From Minisyncoccota bacterium (lineage in GTDB: Bacteria > Patescibacteria > Paceibacteria > UBA9973 > UBA918), in the NCBI GenBank assembly GCA_021734905.1, contig JAIPIB010000001.1, positions 140,588 to 204,587 of the forward strand: DNA of 64,000 nucleotides. Direction: 5' to 3'. The notes beneath the pieces were generated by a model. It saw nothing but the letters and a program-made list of their open reading frames with translations. It was not told the DNA's origin and made no database searches. Position numbers and translations under genes: made by a program. The stretch's first letter is position 1; each line of letters starts with the position of its first letter. Positions 34,020 through 41,674 of the stretch are shown piece after piece.

Positions 34020-35783
34020 CTATAGAATTTTTGCTTCTATTTCAGTAATAAGATGATTGCCAAGTCTGCTCAGTGACATCTCTACAGATTCTCCTTTTCG
34101 TGATTCGAGAGTAACATTTTTCGCCTCAACTTCTTTGTCTCCGACAACAACAAAGTACGGAAGTCTGTCTTTTTTTGCGTTTCGAATTTTCTTCCCCATA
34201 GATTCGTTTGAGGTATCGAGAGAAGCACGAATTCCAATTGCTTTAAGCTCTGTGTAGATTTGTGCTGCGTACGCGTTATGTACTTCAGAAACAGGGATAA
34301 TTTTGATTTGTTCTGGAGAAAGCCAGAGTGGGAAGTTGCCGCCAAAATGTTCAATAAGGAACGCTACAAACCTTTCGTGAGTAGAGAGTGGTGCGCGATG
34401 GATTACGAATACGTCGGTAGCTTTTTGACCATCGGCACCAATGTATGACAAACCAAATCGTTCTTTTGCAATGAAGTCGAGTTGGATTGTTGACATTGTT
34501 TCTTCTCGGCCAATAATGGATTTAAATTGTACGTCAACTTTAGGGCCGTAAAATGCAGCTTCATCGTCAACTTCGATGAACTTAACTCTCATTTCAACCA
34601 GTACCTCGCGGATAACGCTTTCAGCATGTTCCCAACTTTCAGGCTCATCAAAATATTTATCCATACGGTTTGGGTCCCATTTCGAAAGGCGGAACCAATA
34701 ATCAGTGAGACCAAATGTCTTAAAATGATTCATGGTGAGCTCTAGGACAGATTTGAATTCTTCTTTTATCTGATCTTTTCTGCAGTAGATATGTGCGTCA
34801 TTCATATCGAGTCCACGAACGCGAAGAAGGCCTGCGAGTGTCCCAGAACGTTCATTGCGATATACGGTACCGTACTCCGCGAGTCGAATAGGGAAGTCGC
34901 GATAACTTTTTGGCGCATGCTGAAATATTCGGTGATGATGTGGACAGTTCATTGCTCTGAGGTAATAGGTTCCATCATCCATCTCCATTGGAGGGTACAT
35001 GTCTTCTTTATAGTATGGAAGGTGCCCTGACGTTAGAAAAAGTTCTTCCTTTGCAATATGTGGTGTACTTACACGCTCGTATCCAGCTTTTCGTTCTGAC
35101 TCAATAGCAAAAGTTTCTATTTCAGATTTAATGATATTTCCTTTTGGCAACCACATGACGAGGCCTTTACCAACCATTTCATCTATAAAAAACAACTCCA
35201 TTTCTTGACCAATCTTTCTATGGTCACGTTTTTTTGCCTCCTCTAGTTGAGCTAGATAGGCGCCAAGCTCATCTTTTGTGTTGAATGCAAGTCCATAGAT
35301 ACGGGTAAGCATCGGATTTTTTTCACTCCCGCGCCAGTATGCACCAGCGAGCGAAGTGAGTCTAAATGAATCAATATCAATATCGGTTGATGGAGAGTCA
35401 CAGTGACCACCACGACAGAGATCGGTAAACTCAAAATGACCTTCACCTACGGTATAGAGAGTAATTTCTTCACCAGCTTTCTCAAGCTCATCGATGAGTT
35501 CTGTCTTGTAGAGATTATCTTTGAAAGTTTCTCGAGCTTCATCTGCAGTTACACTTTTATGTGAAAAATTTTTCCATGAAGAAAGTGCCTTCTTCATATT
35601 TTTTTCGATATTTTTTATATCATCATCTTTTGGGGCGGGTCCACCACTAAAATCAAAATCATAGTAGAAACCATTTTCGATAGCGGGGCCAATAGTAGGA
35701 AGAGCATGAGGGAAATCTCTCCGTATTGCGAGGGCAAGGAGGTGTGCGAGAGTGTGTCTTTTGTATTCCAGATTTTTATCCAT
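34020..35783 (-). CDS. thrS: Threonyl-tRNA synthetase, without TGS domain
   Basis: This class II synthetase of 587 residues starts directly in the N2 editing-like domain (RHTLAHLLALAIRRDFPHALPTIGPAIENGFYYDFD), so the roughly 60-residue N-terminal TGS domain is absent. HxxxH...CRGGHCDSPS of the editing/AlaX-like site, motif 2 (YGTVYRNERSGTLAGLLRVRGLDMNDAHIYC), motif 3 (LSTHERFVAFLIEHFGG) and the HGTP anticodon domain (IKIIPVSEVHNAYAAQIYTELKAIGIRASLD) are all visible. It is controlled by an upstream T-box (see 35941-36137). Confidence 0.97.
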   Translation of the reverse strand: MDKNLEYKRHTLAHLLALAIRRDFPHALPTIGPAIENGFYYDFDFSGGPAPKDDDIKNIEKNMKKALSSWKNFSHKSVTADEARETFKDNLYKTELIDELEKAGEEITLYTVGEGHFEFTDLCRGGHCDSPSTDIDIDSFRLTSLAGAYWRGSEKNPMLTRIYGLAFNTKDELGAYLAQLEEAKKRDHRKIGQEMELFFIDEMVGKGLVMWLPKGNIIKSEIETFAIESERKAGYERVSTPHIAKEELFLTSGHLPYYKEDMYPPMEMDDGTYYLRAMNCPHHHRIFQHAPKSYRDFPIRLAEYGTVYRNERSGTLAGLLRVRGLDMNDAHIYCRKDQIKEEFKSVLELTMNHFKTFGLTDYWFRLSKWDPNRMDKYFDEPESWEHAESVIREVLVEMRVKFIEVDDEAAFYGPKVDVQFKSIIGREETMSTIQLDFIAKERFGLSYIGADGQKATDVFVIHRAPLSTHERFVAFLIEHFGGNFPLWLSPEQIKIIPVSEVHNAYAAQIYTELKAIGIRASLDTSNESMGKKIRNAKKDRLPYFVVVGDKEVEAKNVTLESRKGESVEMSLSRLGNHLITEIEAKIL

Positions 35784-35791
35784 ATTACTTT

Positions 35792-35912
35792 GGGAGCTGT
35801 TCGCTGGAAAATTTCTTTGTCAAAACTTTGATTTTTTCCTTCATCATACGTAGAAGTATGTCTCAGTCACAAATCTTGTTTTTCCTCGAACTTTCCTCAG
35901 CGGACAGCTCCC
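35792..35912 (-). promoter_or_regulatory. Long hairpin between the T-box terminator and thrS start
   Basis: On the transcript, GGGAGCTGTCCGCTG (35912-35898) pairs with CAGCGAACAGCTCCC (35806-35792) with one mismatch. It encloses about 90 nt that contain a CATAC/GTATG hairpin. It lies 8 nt before the ATG and could be a translational operator, mRNA-stability element or processing site. No family recognised. Confidence 0.55.
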
Positions 35913-35940
35913 TGGTTATTTGTACTATTAATATATAACG

Positions 35941-36137
35941 AAAAAACGTCCGAGCAAAAATACGCCTTCGTCGTTTTTTTGCCCGGACGATCTTTGCATT
36001 TCTGCAAGCCGCGGTTCCACCGAGCTTCCGGTTTATGGCCGACGCTTTATTCACAGATTAGGGAAGAGAATCTTCCGCACTATTCCAGTTAACTGGAATA
36101 GTGGTACTGGCGGTTGGTAGGCGCCACAACTTCTGTC
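35941..36137 (-). promoter_or_regulatory. T-box riboswitch controlling thrS
   Basis: The transcript carries GGTGGAACCGCG (36021-36010), nearly the full T-box consensus AGGGTGGNACCGCG. It is followed by a strong terminator, CGTCCG-x-GCAAAAA with its complement (35989-35947), and a T6 run (35946-35941). The variable base gives UGGA, which matches the U73-CCA end of the tRNA-Thr at 17907. The gene served is an aminoacyl-tRNA synthetase, as expected. The 5' part (36137-36022) is short and includes a perfect hairpin with core TTCCAGTTAACTGGAA. I could not assign the specifier loop securely (ACC codons occur near 36104-36120). Confidence 0.8.
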
Positions 36138-36143
36138 CTATAT

Positions 36144-36171
36144 ATCCTAGCGTGTTCGTCGGTATTGTCAA
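36144..36171 (-). promoter_or_regulatory. Promoter of the thrS T-box leader
   Basis: On the minus strand TTGACA (36166-36171), a 16-nt spacer and TAGGAT (36144-36149) place the start near 36137. Confidence 0.6.
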
Positions 36172-36186
36172 TGATGCCTTGGATGT

Positions 36187-39100
36187 CTATTCTGTTGTGA
36201 GTTCTTTCGGTGTTAGATCTTTTAGTCGCTCAATAACGATGGTTGGTTCCTCGTTCCTCATTGATAGTTTTCCCTGGAGTGCAACACATGATCCAGGAAT
36301 AAGGAGACTTTGATGAGCCCTATATATTTCTGGAAAAGCGACGAGTTCGATATTTTCTATTCCATCACTGAGAATAACAAATGCCATACGGTCACCTTTC
36401 TTTGTAAGAAGCTCACGTACTGTCTCAATCATTCCTGCAGTCACTACAGGAATGCCATTGCGTGTTTCTTTTTTAAGGACGCCAATACGTGGACGCTTTG
36501 CCAACTCTTCCTTGAATGCATCAAGTGGATGTCCTGAAACATACACGCCCAGAAGTTCTTTTTCCCAAAGTAACTTTTCTCCTTTTGCTGCTGGGGCCCC
36601 TGGTTCAAGTGTGAGTGTAAGGACTGATGATCCAGCAAGATTACCAAAGAGTGAGTCCTGGGCAGATTCCTTTCCGTGTAAGTGTTCTTTATGGTAGGCG
36701 AGTATTGTTTCGAGGTTGTGCATCATCGTTCCACGTTCTTCAAAGCAATCAAATGATCCAGACATGATGAGTGCTTCAAGTGATTTTTTGTTGAGGTTCT
36801 TACTGGTCACGCGAGACAAAAAATCCTGTAGTGATTGGTACGGGCCATTTTCTTTTCGCTCATCAATGATTGACTCCGCAATACCTTCACCAAAATTTTT
36901 GATGGTTGTGAGTCCGAATCTGATTTTAGCATTCACCTCATACCCCAGGGCACCCTCTCTGCCTTCGGCATTCACCTTGTCTTTTGCGGGAACGACAGAA
37001 AAAGGCCCGAAACTTTCATTAATGTCAGGGGGAAGTACTTCGATATCCATTCGGACACACTCGTGGATAATCTCTGAGATTTTTTCTGTATCACCAGCGT
37101 CAGCAGTGAGTACGGCTGACATATATTCAACAGGGTAGTTCGCCTTCATGTAGGCTGTCTGGTATGCGACTCGTCCATAGCTTGCTGCGTGAGCCTTGTT
37201 AAAACCATACGCGGCAAATGGCTCAATGAGTTTCCAGAGTTTGTCAGCGTGTGCTGAACTGAGTTTTCCATGCTCGGTAAATCCTTTCAGAAGTTTTTCT
37301 TTCTCAGCTTCCATCACTGCAGGAATTTTTTTACCCATTGCTTTTCGGAGCATGTCAGCTTCAAGCCACGAGTATCCAGCAAGTTCACGAGCAATCATCA
37401 TGACGTCATCTTGATAGGTTATAACCCCGTATGATCGATCGAGAATTTTTTCAAGTCGTGGATCGATGTAGGTAATAAGTGAAGCGTTGTGTTTTCTTTC
37501 GATATATTGTGGAATCGATTCCATAGGACCTGGGCGATATAGTGCAACCATCGCATTAATATCGTGGATGCTTGTTGGGCGAAGTTGTTTAAGAAAAGCT
37601 GTCATTCCAGTCCCATTGAGCTGGAAGAGCCCCATTGTTTCTCCTCGAGCAAGCATCTCAAAGGTCTTGATGTCATCAACGTGGATTTTTTCAATATCAA
37701 CTTCAACTCCATGAATTATGCGCACACGACGCACTGCCTCTGCAAGAATAGAGAGATTTTTGATACCGAGGAAGTCAAATTTAAGAAGACCAACCCCGTC
37801 TTCACCTACGGAGTGCATTTCATATTGCGTAATAAGCTTGCCTGACTTTGGATCTGGTTGAAGTGGTACAAATTCAGTAAGTGCCTGAGGTGCAATAACG
37901 ACGCCGGCAGCATGTACACCAACGTGTCGAACACGACCTTCAATTTGTTTTGCTAGATCAATGACTTCTTTTGTGTCAGGATCTTTTTTGTAGAGTTCTT
38001 TAAGGTCAGGCTCAATCTCTAAAGCTTTTTCGATTGTCATAGGAAACCCTTGGCTTCCAATTGGGATGAGCTTGGCTATACGGTCGCCGGTTGAGTAGGG
38101 ATGACCAAGTGCACGAGCAACGTCTCTTACTGCAGCTCGTGCCATCATTGTTCCGAATGTGCCAATCTGCGCAACGTTATCTGTACCGTACATAGCTCGA
38201 GCGTAATCAATGATTTCATCGCGACGATTGTCGGCATAATCCATGTCGATATCTGGCGCCGAAGGACGTTCTGGGTTAAGGAATCGTTCAAAGGGGAGCT
38301 TGTATTCAAGTGGGTCTACGTTCGTAATACCAAGTACGTATGTCGTGAGAGATCCTGCGACAGACCCTCGAATTGTTGTAAGGATTTTTCGCTCACGTGC
38401 TTCTCGGATGAGATCTCCAACCACAAGAAAGTATTTTGCGTAACCTTTCATTTTAATGACCCCCAATTCATAGTCGAGACGTTCCTTTACGATTGGGTCA
38501 TCAAGTGAGAGTCCTCGCCACGCAACTCCTGCATAGGCAGTATCGGTAAGTTCGGTATCAGGCTCTTTTCCACTTTTAATTTTGTAGTCAGGGAAGTACC
38601 ACGTTGAGCCGAGACTCATCTCAACGGTACATTCTGAAGCAATCTCCACAGAGTGCTTGAGGGCTTGTCTTTCGATATCAGTATGAAAAAGTTCTTTTGC
38701 TTTTTCTTGCGATATAAATGAAAAATTTGGAGCAAGTTCGCCTTCTGTGTCTTGTGTTTCCACAACGCCACCGCTCTGAATTTTAATCATGGTCTCGCGT
38801 GCGAGGTAGTCACTTTGGTTGAGATAGTACACATCGTGGGCAGCAACTAGTTTTGTATTTGTTTTTATACCAAGATCAATAATATTTTTCTGAAGTTCCT
38901 CATGGTCCTTGATTTCTGGATGGTGAGTAATTTCGAGGTAGCAATCATCTCCGAAAATACCTTTGTACCAATCGAGTGTCGCCTCAGCTTGTTCGTGTGC
39001 AGAATCTTTGAGAGCAAGGACGGGCTCGCCACTGAATGAAGGGATAATACATATGAGACTGTCATGAAGTTTTGAAATAAGGTCATGGTCAACACGCGGT

Positions 39101-39483
39101 CGATAGTAGAAGCCATGAACATACGATTCAGTTACCATCTTGATGAGGTTTTTGTACCCCTCATTATTTTTTGCAAGAAAGATTACCTGCCCGCGTGGTT
39201 TGTCGATTCCTGCATCTTTATCAAATCGTGTGCGTGGAGCAAGGTGCGTATCAATACCGATAATTGGTTTGATATTTTCTTTCGTGCAGGCTTTGTAGAA
39301 ATTAATGGCACCATAGAGACCACCGTTGTCGGTGAGGGCAAGTGCGGGCATGTCGTACTCCTTTGCACGTTGCACGAGCTCTTTTGGTGTTGGAAGCGCG
39401 TTTAAAAGAGAATAGTGTGAGTGCGTATGGAGGTGAATAAAATCAGCTTTGAGGGTATTTTGGGGTGCGTTCTTATTGCTCAT
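36187..39483 (-). CDS. dnaE: DNA polymerase III alpha subunit
   Basis: The replicative polymerase has 1098 residues from the ATG at 39483. The PHP domain starts at FIHLHTHSHYSLLNA. The polymerase active-site motif is PDIDMDYADNRRDEIIDY and the fingers include GVITYQDDVMMIARELAGYSW. HhH and OB-type domains at the C-terminus include VVTAGMIETVRELL. In-frame ATGs farther upstream (39492, 39639) are rejected because a TACAAT -10 box lies at 39493-39498 and the domain begins about 15 residues after MSNKNAP. It is a DnaE-type without an exonuclease insert. Confidence 0.97.
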   Translation of the reverse strand: MSNKNAPQNTLKADFIHLHTHSHYSLLNALPTPKELVQRAKEYDMPALALTDNGGLYGAINFYKACTKENIKPIIGIDTHLAPRTRFDKDAGIDKPRGQVIFLAKNNEGYKNLIKMVTESYVHGFYYRPRVDHDLISKLHDSLICIIPSFSGEPVLALKDSAHEQAEATLDWYKGIFGDDCYLEITHHPEIKDHEELQKNIIDLGIKTNTKLVAAHDVYYLNQSDYLARETMIKIQSGGVVETQDTEGELAPNFSFISQEKAKELFHTDIERQALKHSVEIASECTVEMSLGSTWYFPDYKIKSGKEPDTELTDTAYAGVAWRGLSLDDPIVKERLDYELGVIKMKGYAKYFLVVGDLIREARERKILTTIRGSVAGSLTTYVLGITNVDPLEYKLPFERFLNPERPSAPDIDMDYADNRRDEIIDYARAMYGTDNVAQIGTFGTMMARAAVRDVARALGHPYSTGDRIAKLIPIGSQGFPMTIEKALEIEPDLKELYKKDPDTKEVIDLAKQIEGRVRHVGVHAAGVVIAPQALTEFVPLQPDPKSGKLITQYEMHSVGEDGVGLLKFDFLGIKNLSILAEAVRRVRIIHGVEVDIEKIHVDDIKTFEMLARGETMGLFQLNGTGMTAFLKQLRPTSIHDINAMVALYRPGPMESIPQYIERKHNASLITYIDPRLEKILDRSYGVITYQDDVMMIARELAGYSWLEADMLRKAMGKKIPAVMEAEKEKLLKGFTEHGKLSSAHADKLWKLIEPFAAYGFNKAHAASYGRVAYQTAYMKANYPVEYMSAVLTADAGDTEKISEIIHECVRMDIEVLPPDINESFGPFSVVPAKDKVNAEGREGALGYEVNAKIRFGLTTIKNFGEGIAESIIDERKENGPYQSLQDFLSRVTSKNLNKKSLEALIMSGSFDCFEERGTMMHNLETILAYHKEHLHGKESAQDSLFGNLAGSSVLTLTLEPGAPAAKGEKLLWEKELLGVYVSGHPLDAFKEELAKRPRIGVLKKETRNGIPVVTAGMIETVRELLTKKGDRMAFVILSDGIENIELVAFPEIYRAHQSLLIPGSCVALQGKLSMRNEEPTIVIERLKDLTPKELTTE

Positions 39484-39492
39484 AGTAAGCAT

Positions 39493-39498
39493 ATTGTA
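39493..39498 (-). promoter_or_regulatory. -10 box of dnaE
   Basis: TACAAT on the minus strand ends 9 nt before the ATG at 39483, again a near-leaderless arrangement. Confidence 0.5.
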
Positions 39499-39503
39499 TA
39501 GTA

Positions 39504-39530
39504 GTGAGATAGTTTGGGAAACTATCTCAC
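39504..39530. promoter_or_regulatory. Perfect palindrome over the dnaE -35 region, possible operator
   Basis: GTGAGATAGTTT and its exact complement are separated by GGG. The site begins 6 bp upstream of the dnaE -10 box and covers the -35 position, so a dimeric repressor bound here would block dnaE. It could also act as a hairpin in transcripts that read rightward. Confidence 0.45.
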
Positions 39531-39616
39531 GACCTTGAGCAATTTCTGCGAAAGGTGTACATCTCCTGTAAGGAGTGGGTGAAAAGAAAATTGTCTTAAA
39601 AAATGGCTTGTTTCTT

Positions 39617-39715
39617 ATGAAATCTAAACTAAAATACATTGTCGGAATCGATGAAGCCGGTGAGAAGCGAATACATGGAGCTTCGCAAGAGGTTGTCTGC
39701 TATTTTGAAGTATGA
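39617..39715 (+). pseudogene. Truncated duplicate of the rnhB N-terminus
   Basis: The ATG at 39617 opens MKSKLKYIVGIDEAGEKR, nearly identical to the start of intact rnhB at 39778 (MNKLKYIFGIDEAGRGP). It then diverges and stops after 32 codons at 39715. It keeps the first catalytic Asp-Glu pair only. It is either a broken duplicate or a short regulatory ORF. A 15-bp hairpin (AGGTTGTC-T-GCTATTT with complement, 39690-39731) spans its stop codon. Confidence 0.7.
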
Positions 39716-39731
39716 GAAATAGCGACAACCT
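39690..39731 (+). promoter_or_regulatory. Hairpin overlapping the end of the rnhB fragment
   Basis: A 15-bp stem with one bulged T spans the stop codon of the fragment and precedes an isolated AGAAGGAGGT (39750-39758) that is 19 nt from the rnhB ATG. Confidence 0.5.
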
Positions 39732-39777
39732 GAACAGCTTCTGTTAAGAAGGAGGTCCACAGAAAAATCACTGTCAT

Positions 39778-40404
39778 ATGAATAAGTTAAAATATATATT
39801 TGGAATCGATGAAGCCGGCCGAGGCCCACTAGCTGGCCCCGTTGCAGTGGGGGTCGCCTGTGTTCCTGTTGATTTTGATTGGAGACTAATTCCAGGAGTT
39901 AATGACTCAAAGAAAGTTACGGAGAAAAATCGCTTCGCGATTTTTCTCCGTGCAAAGATGCTTAGGAAACAAAAAATCATTAATTTTTCAGTTTCACTTG
40001 TGGGAGCGTCAGTAATTGATCGTATTGGCATCACGCAGGCAGTCGCACTTGGTATCTCAAGGTCTCTTCACAAACTAGCTCTTGACCCCTCTACAGCAGA
40101 TGTGCGACTTGATGGGCTTCTAGAGGCTCCGCATGAATATAAACATCAAAAGACGATCATTAAGGGAGATCAAAAAGAAAAGGCGATAGGGCTTGCATCA
40201 ATTGTTGCGAAAGTGACTCGCGATAGATATATGGTTCGCACAGCTTCACGTTATCCTCAATATCACTTTGGTATACATAAGGGATACGGAACACTTGTTC
40301 ATCGAAATCTAATTAAAAAAATTGGAATGTCTGCATTACATAGAAAAACCTTTTGTAGAAACCTCACTGAGAAGAAGCTTGTGAAGAAGAAGGTTTTGAG
40401 ATAG
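39778..40404 (+). CDS. rnhB: Ribonuclease HII
   Basis: RNase HII removes ribonucleotides from DNA. The 208-residue product has the catalytic DE in FGIDEAGRGPLAGPVAVGV, NDSKKVTEK, a third acidic residue in ADVRLDG, and the KGDQKEKAIGLASIVAKVTRDRYM and YHFGIHKGYGTLVH blocks. The C-terminus is Lys-rich. The segment KNRFAIFLRAKMLRK is encoded by a near-perfect 15-bp hairpin (39919-39951). Confidence 0.95.
   Translation: MNKLKYIFGIDEAGRGPLAGPVAVGVACVPVDFDWRLIPGVNDSKKVTEKNRFAIFLRAKMLRKQKIINFSVSLVGASVIDRIGITQAVALGISRSLHKLALDPSTADVRLDGLLEAPHEYKHQKTIIKGDQKEKAIGLASIVAKVTRDRYMVRTASRYPQYHFGIHKGYGTLVHRNLIKKIGMSALHRKTFCRNLTEKKLVKKKVLR
39919..39951 (+). other. Terminator-like hairpin inside rnhB coding sequence
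   Basis: ACGGAGAAAAATCGC pairs perfectly with GCGATTTTTCTCCGT around TTC, within codons 48-58. It resembles an intrinsic terminator and may cause attenuation within the gene. Confidence 0.6.
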
Positions 40405-40414
40405 TATCAAATTA

Positions 40415-40439
40415 ACGACATACCATTATGGTGTGTCGT
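40415..40439 (+). terminator. Hairpin after rnhB
   Basis: ACGACATACC/GGTGTGTCGT with an ATTAT loop (one G-U pair) and no T tract lies between rnhB and the next small gene. Confidence 0.45.
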
Positions 40440-40470
40440 GCATCACCAACAAAAAGAAAAGGAGGTCCAA

Positions 40471-40689
40471 ATGAAAAGTTGTAAAAAGAAAGTAACGCAT
40501 AGTCCCCAAAGAGGGAACAGGCAGGATATGTTGTATGTGTGGAGCGATGAAGAGGGCGGATCACATCTGTCTGATCAAAGTTACTACAATAGAAGCGACA
40601 ATCCTGCGCCATCATGTATGGCAGGAAAAGTTGTCTTGTATCAGAATCGATGCAAAGAAAAGCATTTGCTCGTGAAGGGTAAACAATAA
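40471..40689 (+). CDS. Small basic protein of unknown function with strong Shine-Dalgarno
   Basis: The 72-residue protein starts MKSCKKKVTHSPQRGNRQ. The start at 40471 is set by AAAAGGAGGTCCAA. An upstream in-frame ATG at 40438 would put the Shine-Dalgarno inside the gene. It is polar, Lys/Ser/Asn-rich, with three Cys (C4, C49, C61) and a YVWSDEEGG segment. A terminator follows. It belongs to the minority class of Shine-Dalgarno-led genes in this window, all of unknown function. Confidence 0.55.
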   Translation: MKSCKKKVTHSPQRGNRQDMLYVWSDEEGGSHLSDQSYYNRSDNPAPSCMAGKVVLYQNRCKEKHLLVKGKQ

Positions 40690-40720
40690 CAACAAACTCT
40701 CTTTAGAGAAAAATGCAAAA

Positions 40721-40746
40721 GTCGAGTATTCGTACTCGGCTTTTTC
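40721..40746 (+). terminator. Terminator after small gene
   Basis: GTCGAGTA-TTCG-TACTCGGC with a stable UUCG-type tetraloop is followed by TTTTTC. Confidence 0.85.
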
Positions 40747-40831
40747 TATAGACAGAGTTAATTTACTATGGTACAGTATCATCTGGTTTGTTCGATTATG
40801 AAGTTAGACATTAAGACAAAAGGGAGTAGCG

Positions 40832-41209
40832 ATGGTACTTTTTAAGTGCGGAAAAGATCCTGTAGTGACGCATTGTGGGACGGCAAAACATATCCAGGAG
40901 GAGGTCGTTGCAATGATGAGTGGTGATCTTTCCAGTGTACGGGCAGTTGTGCACTTCGCTCCTGGTCATGAAGCAGGTAGAGCTGCATTCATTATGACCT
41001 TCACAAATCCTAAGAAAACTGAAATGGAGGAAAAAACAAAAGGAACGATTCGCGGTATCGTCCAGGGCAGTGATTTCAAGGATTGGATCACTGGCGTCCT
41101 TGCCCGACGCCATGAATGGGACAACTTCCGAATCAGGGTCCCCAGGCGGGAAAAACCGGAAGAATATGTATGGGCGATTGAGCAAAGGTCATTAGCTGCT
41201 CGTTCTTGA
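40832..41209 (+). CDS. Hypothetical cytosolic protein
   Basis: The 125-residue protein has no signal peptide. The N-terminus contains MVLFKCGKDPVVTHCG and the body has a mixed alpha/beta look (SVRAVVHFAPGHEAGRAAFIMTF). AAAAGGGAGTAGCG precedes the ATG. The leader part GAAGTTAGACATTAA resembles the 3' part of the cassette leaders at 28440 and 31540. Codon use is GC-richer than in rnhB. No family recognised. Confidence 0.55.
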   Translation: MVLFKCGKDPVVTHCGTAKHIQEEVVAMMSGDLSSVRAVVHFAPGHEAGRAAFIMTFTNPKKTEMEEKTKGTIRGIVQGSDFKDWITGVLARRHEWDNFRIRVPRREKPEEYVWAIEQRSLAARS

Positions 41210-41220
41210 GTTCATGAAGG

Positions 41221-41253
41221 AAGCCGGGTAGAAGCAATACCCGGCTTTTTTGT
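41221..41253 (+). terminator. Terminator after 40832-41209
   Basis: AAGCCGGGTA/TACCCGGCTT with an 8-nt loop is followed by TTTTTGTTGCTTTTTTT. Confidence 0.9.
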
Positions 41254-41271
41254 TGCTTTTTTTGATAGATT

Positions 41272-41280
41272 TGGTATAGT
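41272..41280 (+). promoter_or_regulatory. Extended -10 box of rpmF, near-leaderless
   Basis: TG-G-TATAGT ends 10 nt before the ATG at 41291. Confidence 0.6.
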
Positions 41281-41290
41281 GCTTGCCATT

Positions 41291-41575
41291 ATGGTTATAC
41301 GAATGAGACATACGCGGTCCCATACAGGGAACCGCCGTTCACACCACGCGCTTAAAGCGATCAATCTTTCGAAGTGTTCAAACTGTAGTGCGGCACATCG
41401 ACAGCATCATATGTGTCTTTCGTGTGGATATTACAATGGCCGACAAGTCATGGACCTTACTGCAGAGAAGGCAAAGAGAGACGCACGCATTAAGGCAAAG
41501 GAAGAAAGAATCAAGAGTACCAACGAGGTTCCGTCAGAACTACCCGCTCTCGACGAAGTAAAGGAATCGAAGTAG
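41291..41575 (+). CDS. rpmF: Large ribosomal subunit protein bL32
   Basis: The protein begins MVIRMRHTRSHTGNRRSHHALK and has a zinc ribbon (CSNCSAAHRQHHMCLSCG, CxxC...CxxC). An acidic/basic C-terminal extension makes it 94 residues, longer than the usual 57-60. The ATG at 41291 is preferred to 41279 because the latter lies within 2 nt of the -10 box. Confidence 0.95.
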   Translation: MVIRMRHTRSHTGNRRSHHALKAINLSKCSNCSAAHRQHHMCLSCGYYNGRQVMDLTAEKAKRDARIKAKEERIKSTNEVPSELPALDEVKESK

Positions 41576-41601
41576 GAAGTTGGTGAGTGGTCTTGCTCAA
41601 A

Positions 41602-41634
41602 ACACAAACATCCCCAGGTTGGGGATGTTTGTGT
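41602..41634 (+). terminator. Hairpin after rpmF
   Basis: ACACAAACATCCCC/GGGGATGTTTGTGT with a 5-nt loop is a perfect 14-bp stem. Its 3' side lacks a T tract (GAAAGC follows). Confidence 0.7.
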
Positions 41635-41674
41635 GAAAGCATCTGGTATACTAAAACGCAGTAGTTCATTTTTT

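Noticed and set aside
36078..36103. Terminator of dnaE at the TTCCAGTTAACTGGAA hairpin
   Set aside because: On the minus strand no T tract follows, and the hairpin lies within the predicted thrS T-box leader, so I list it there instead.
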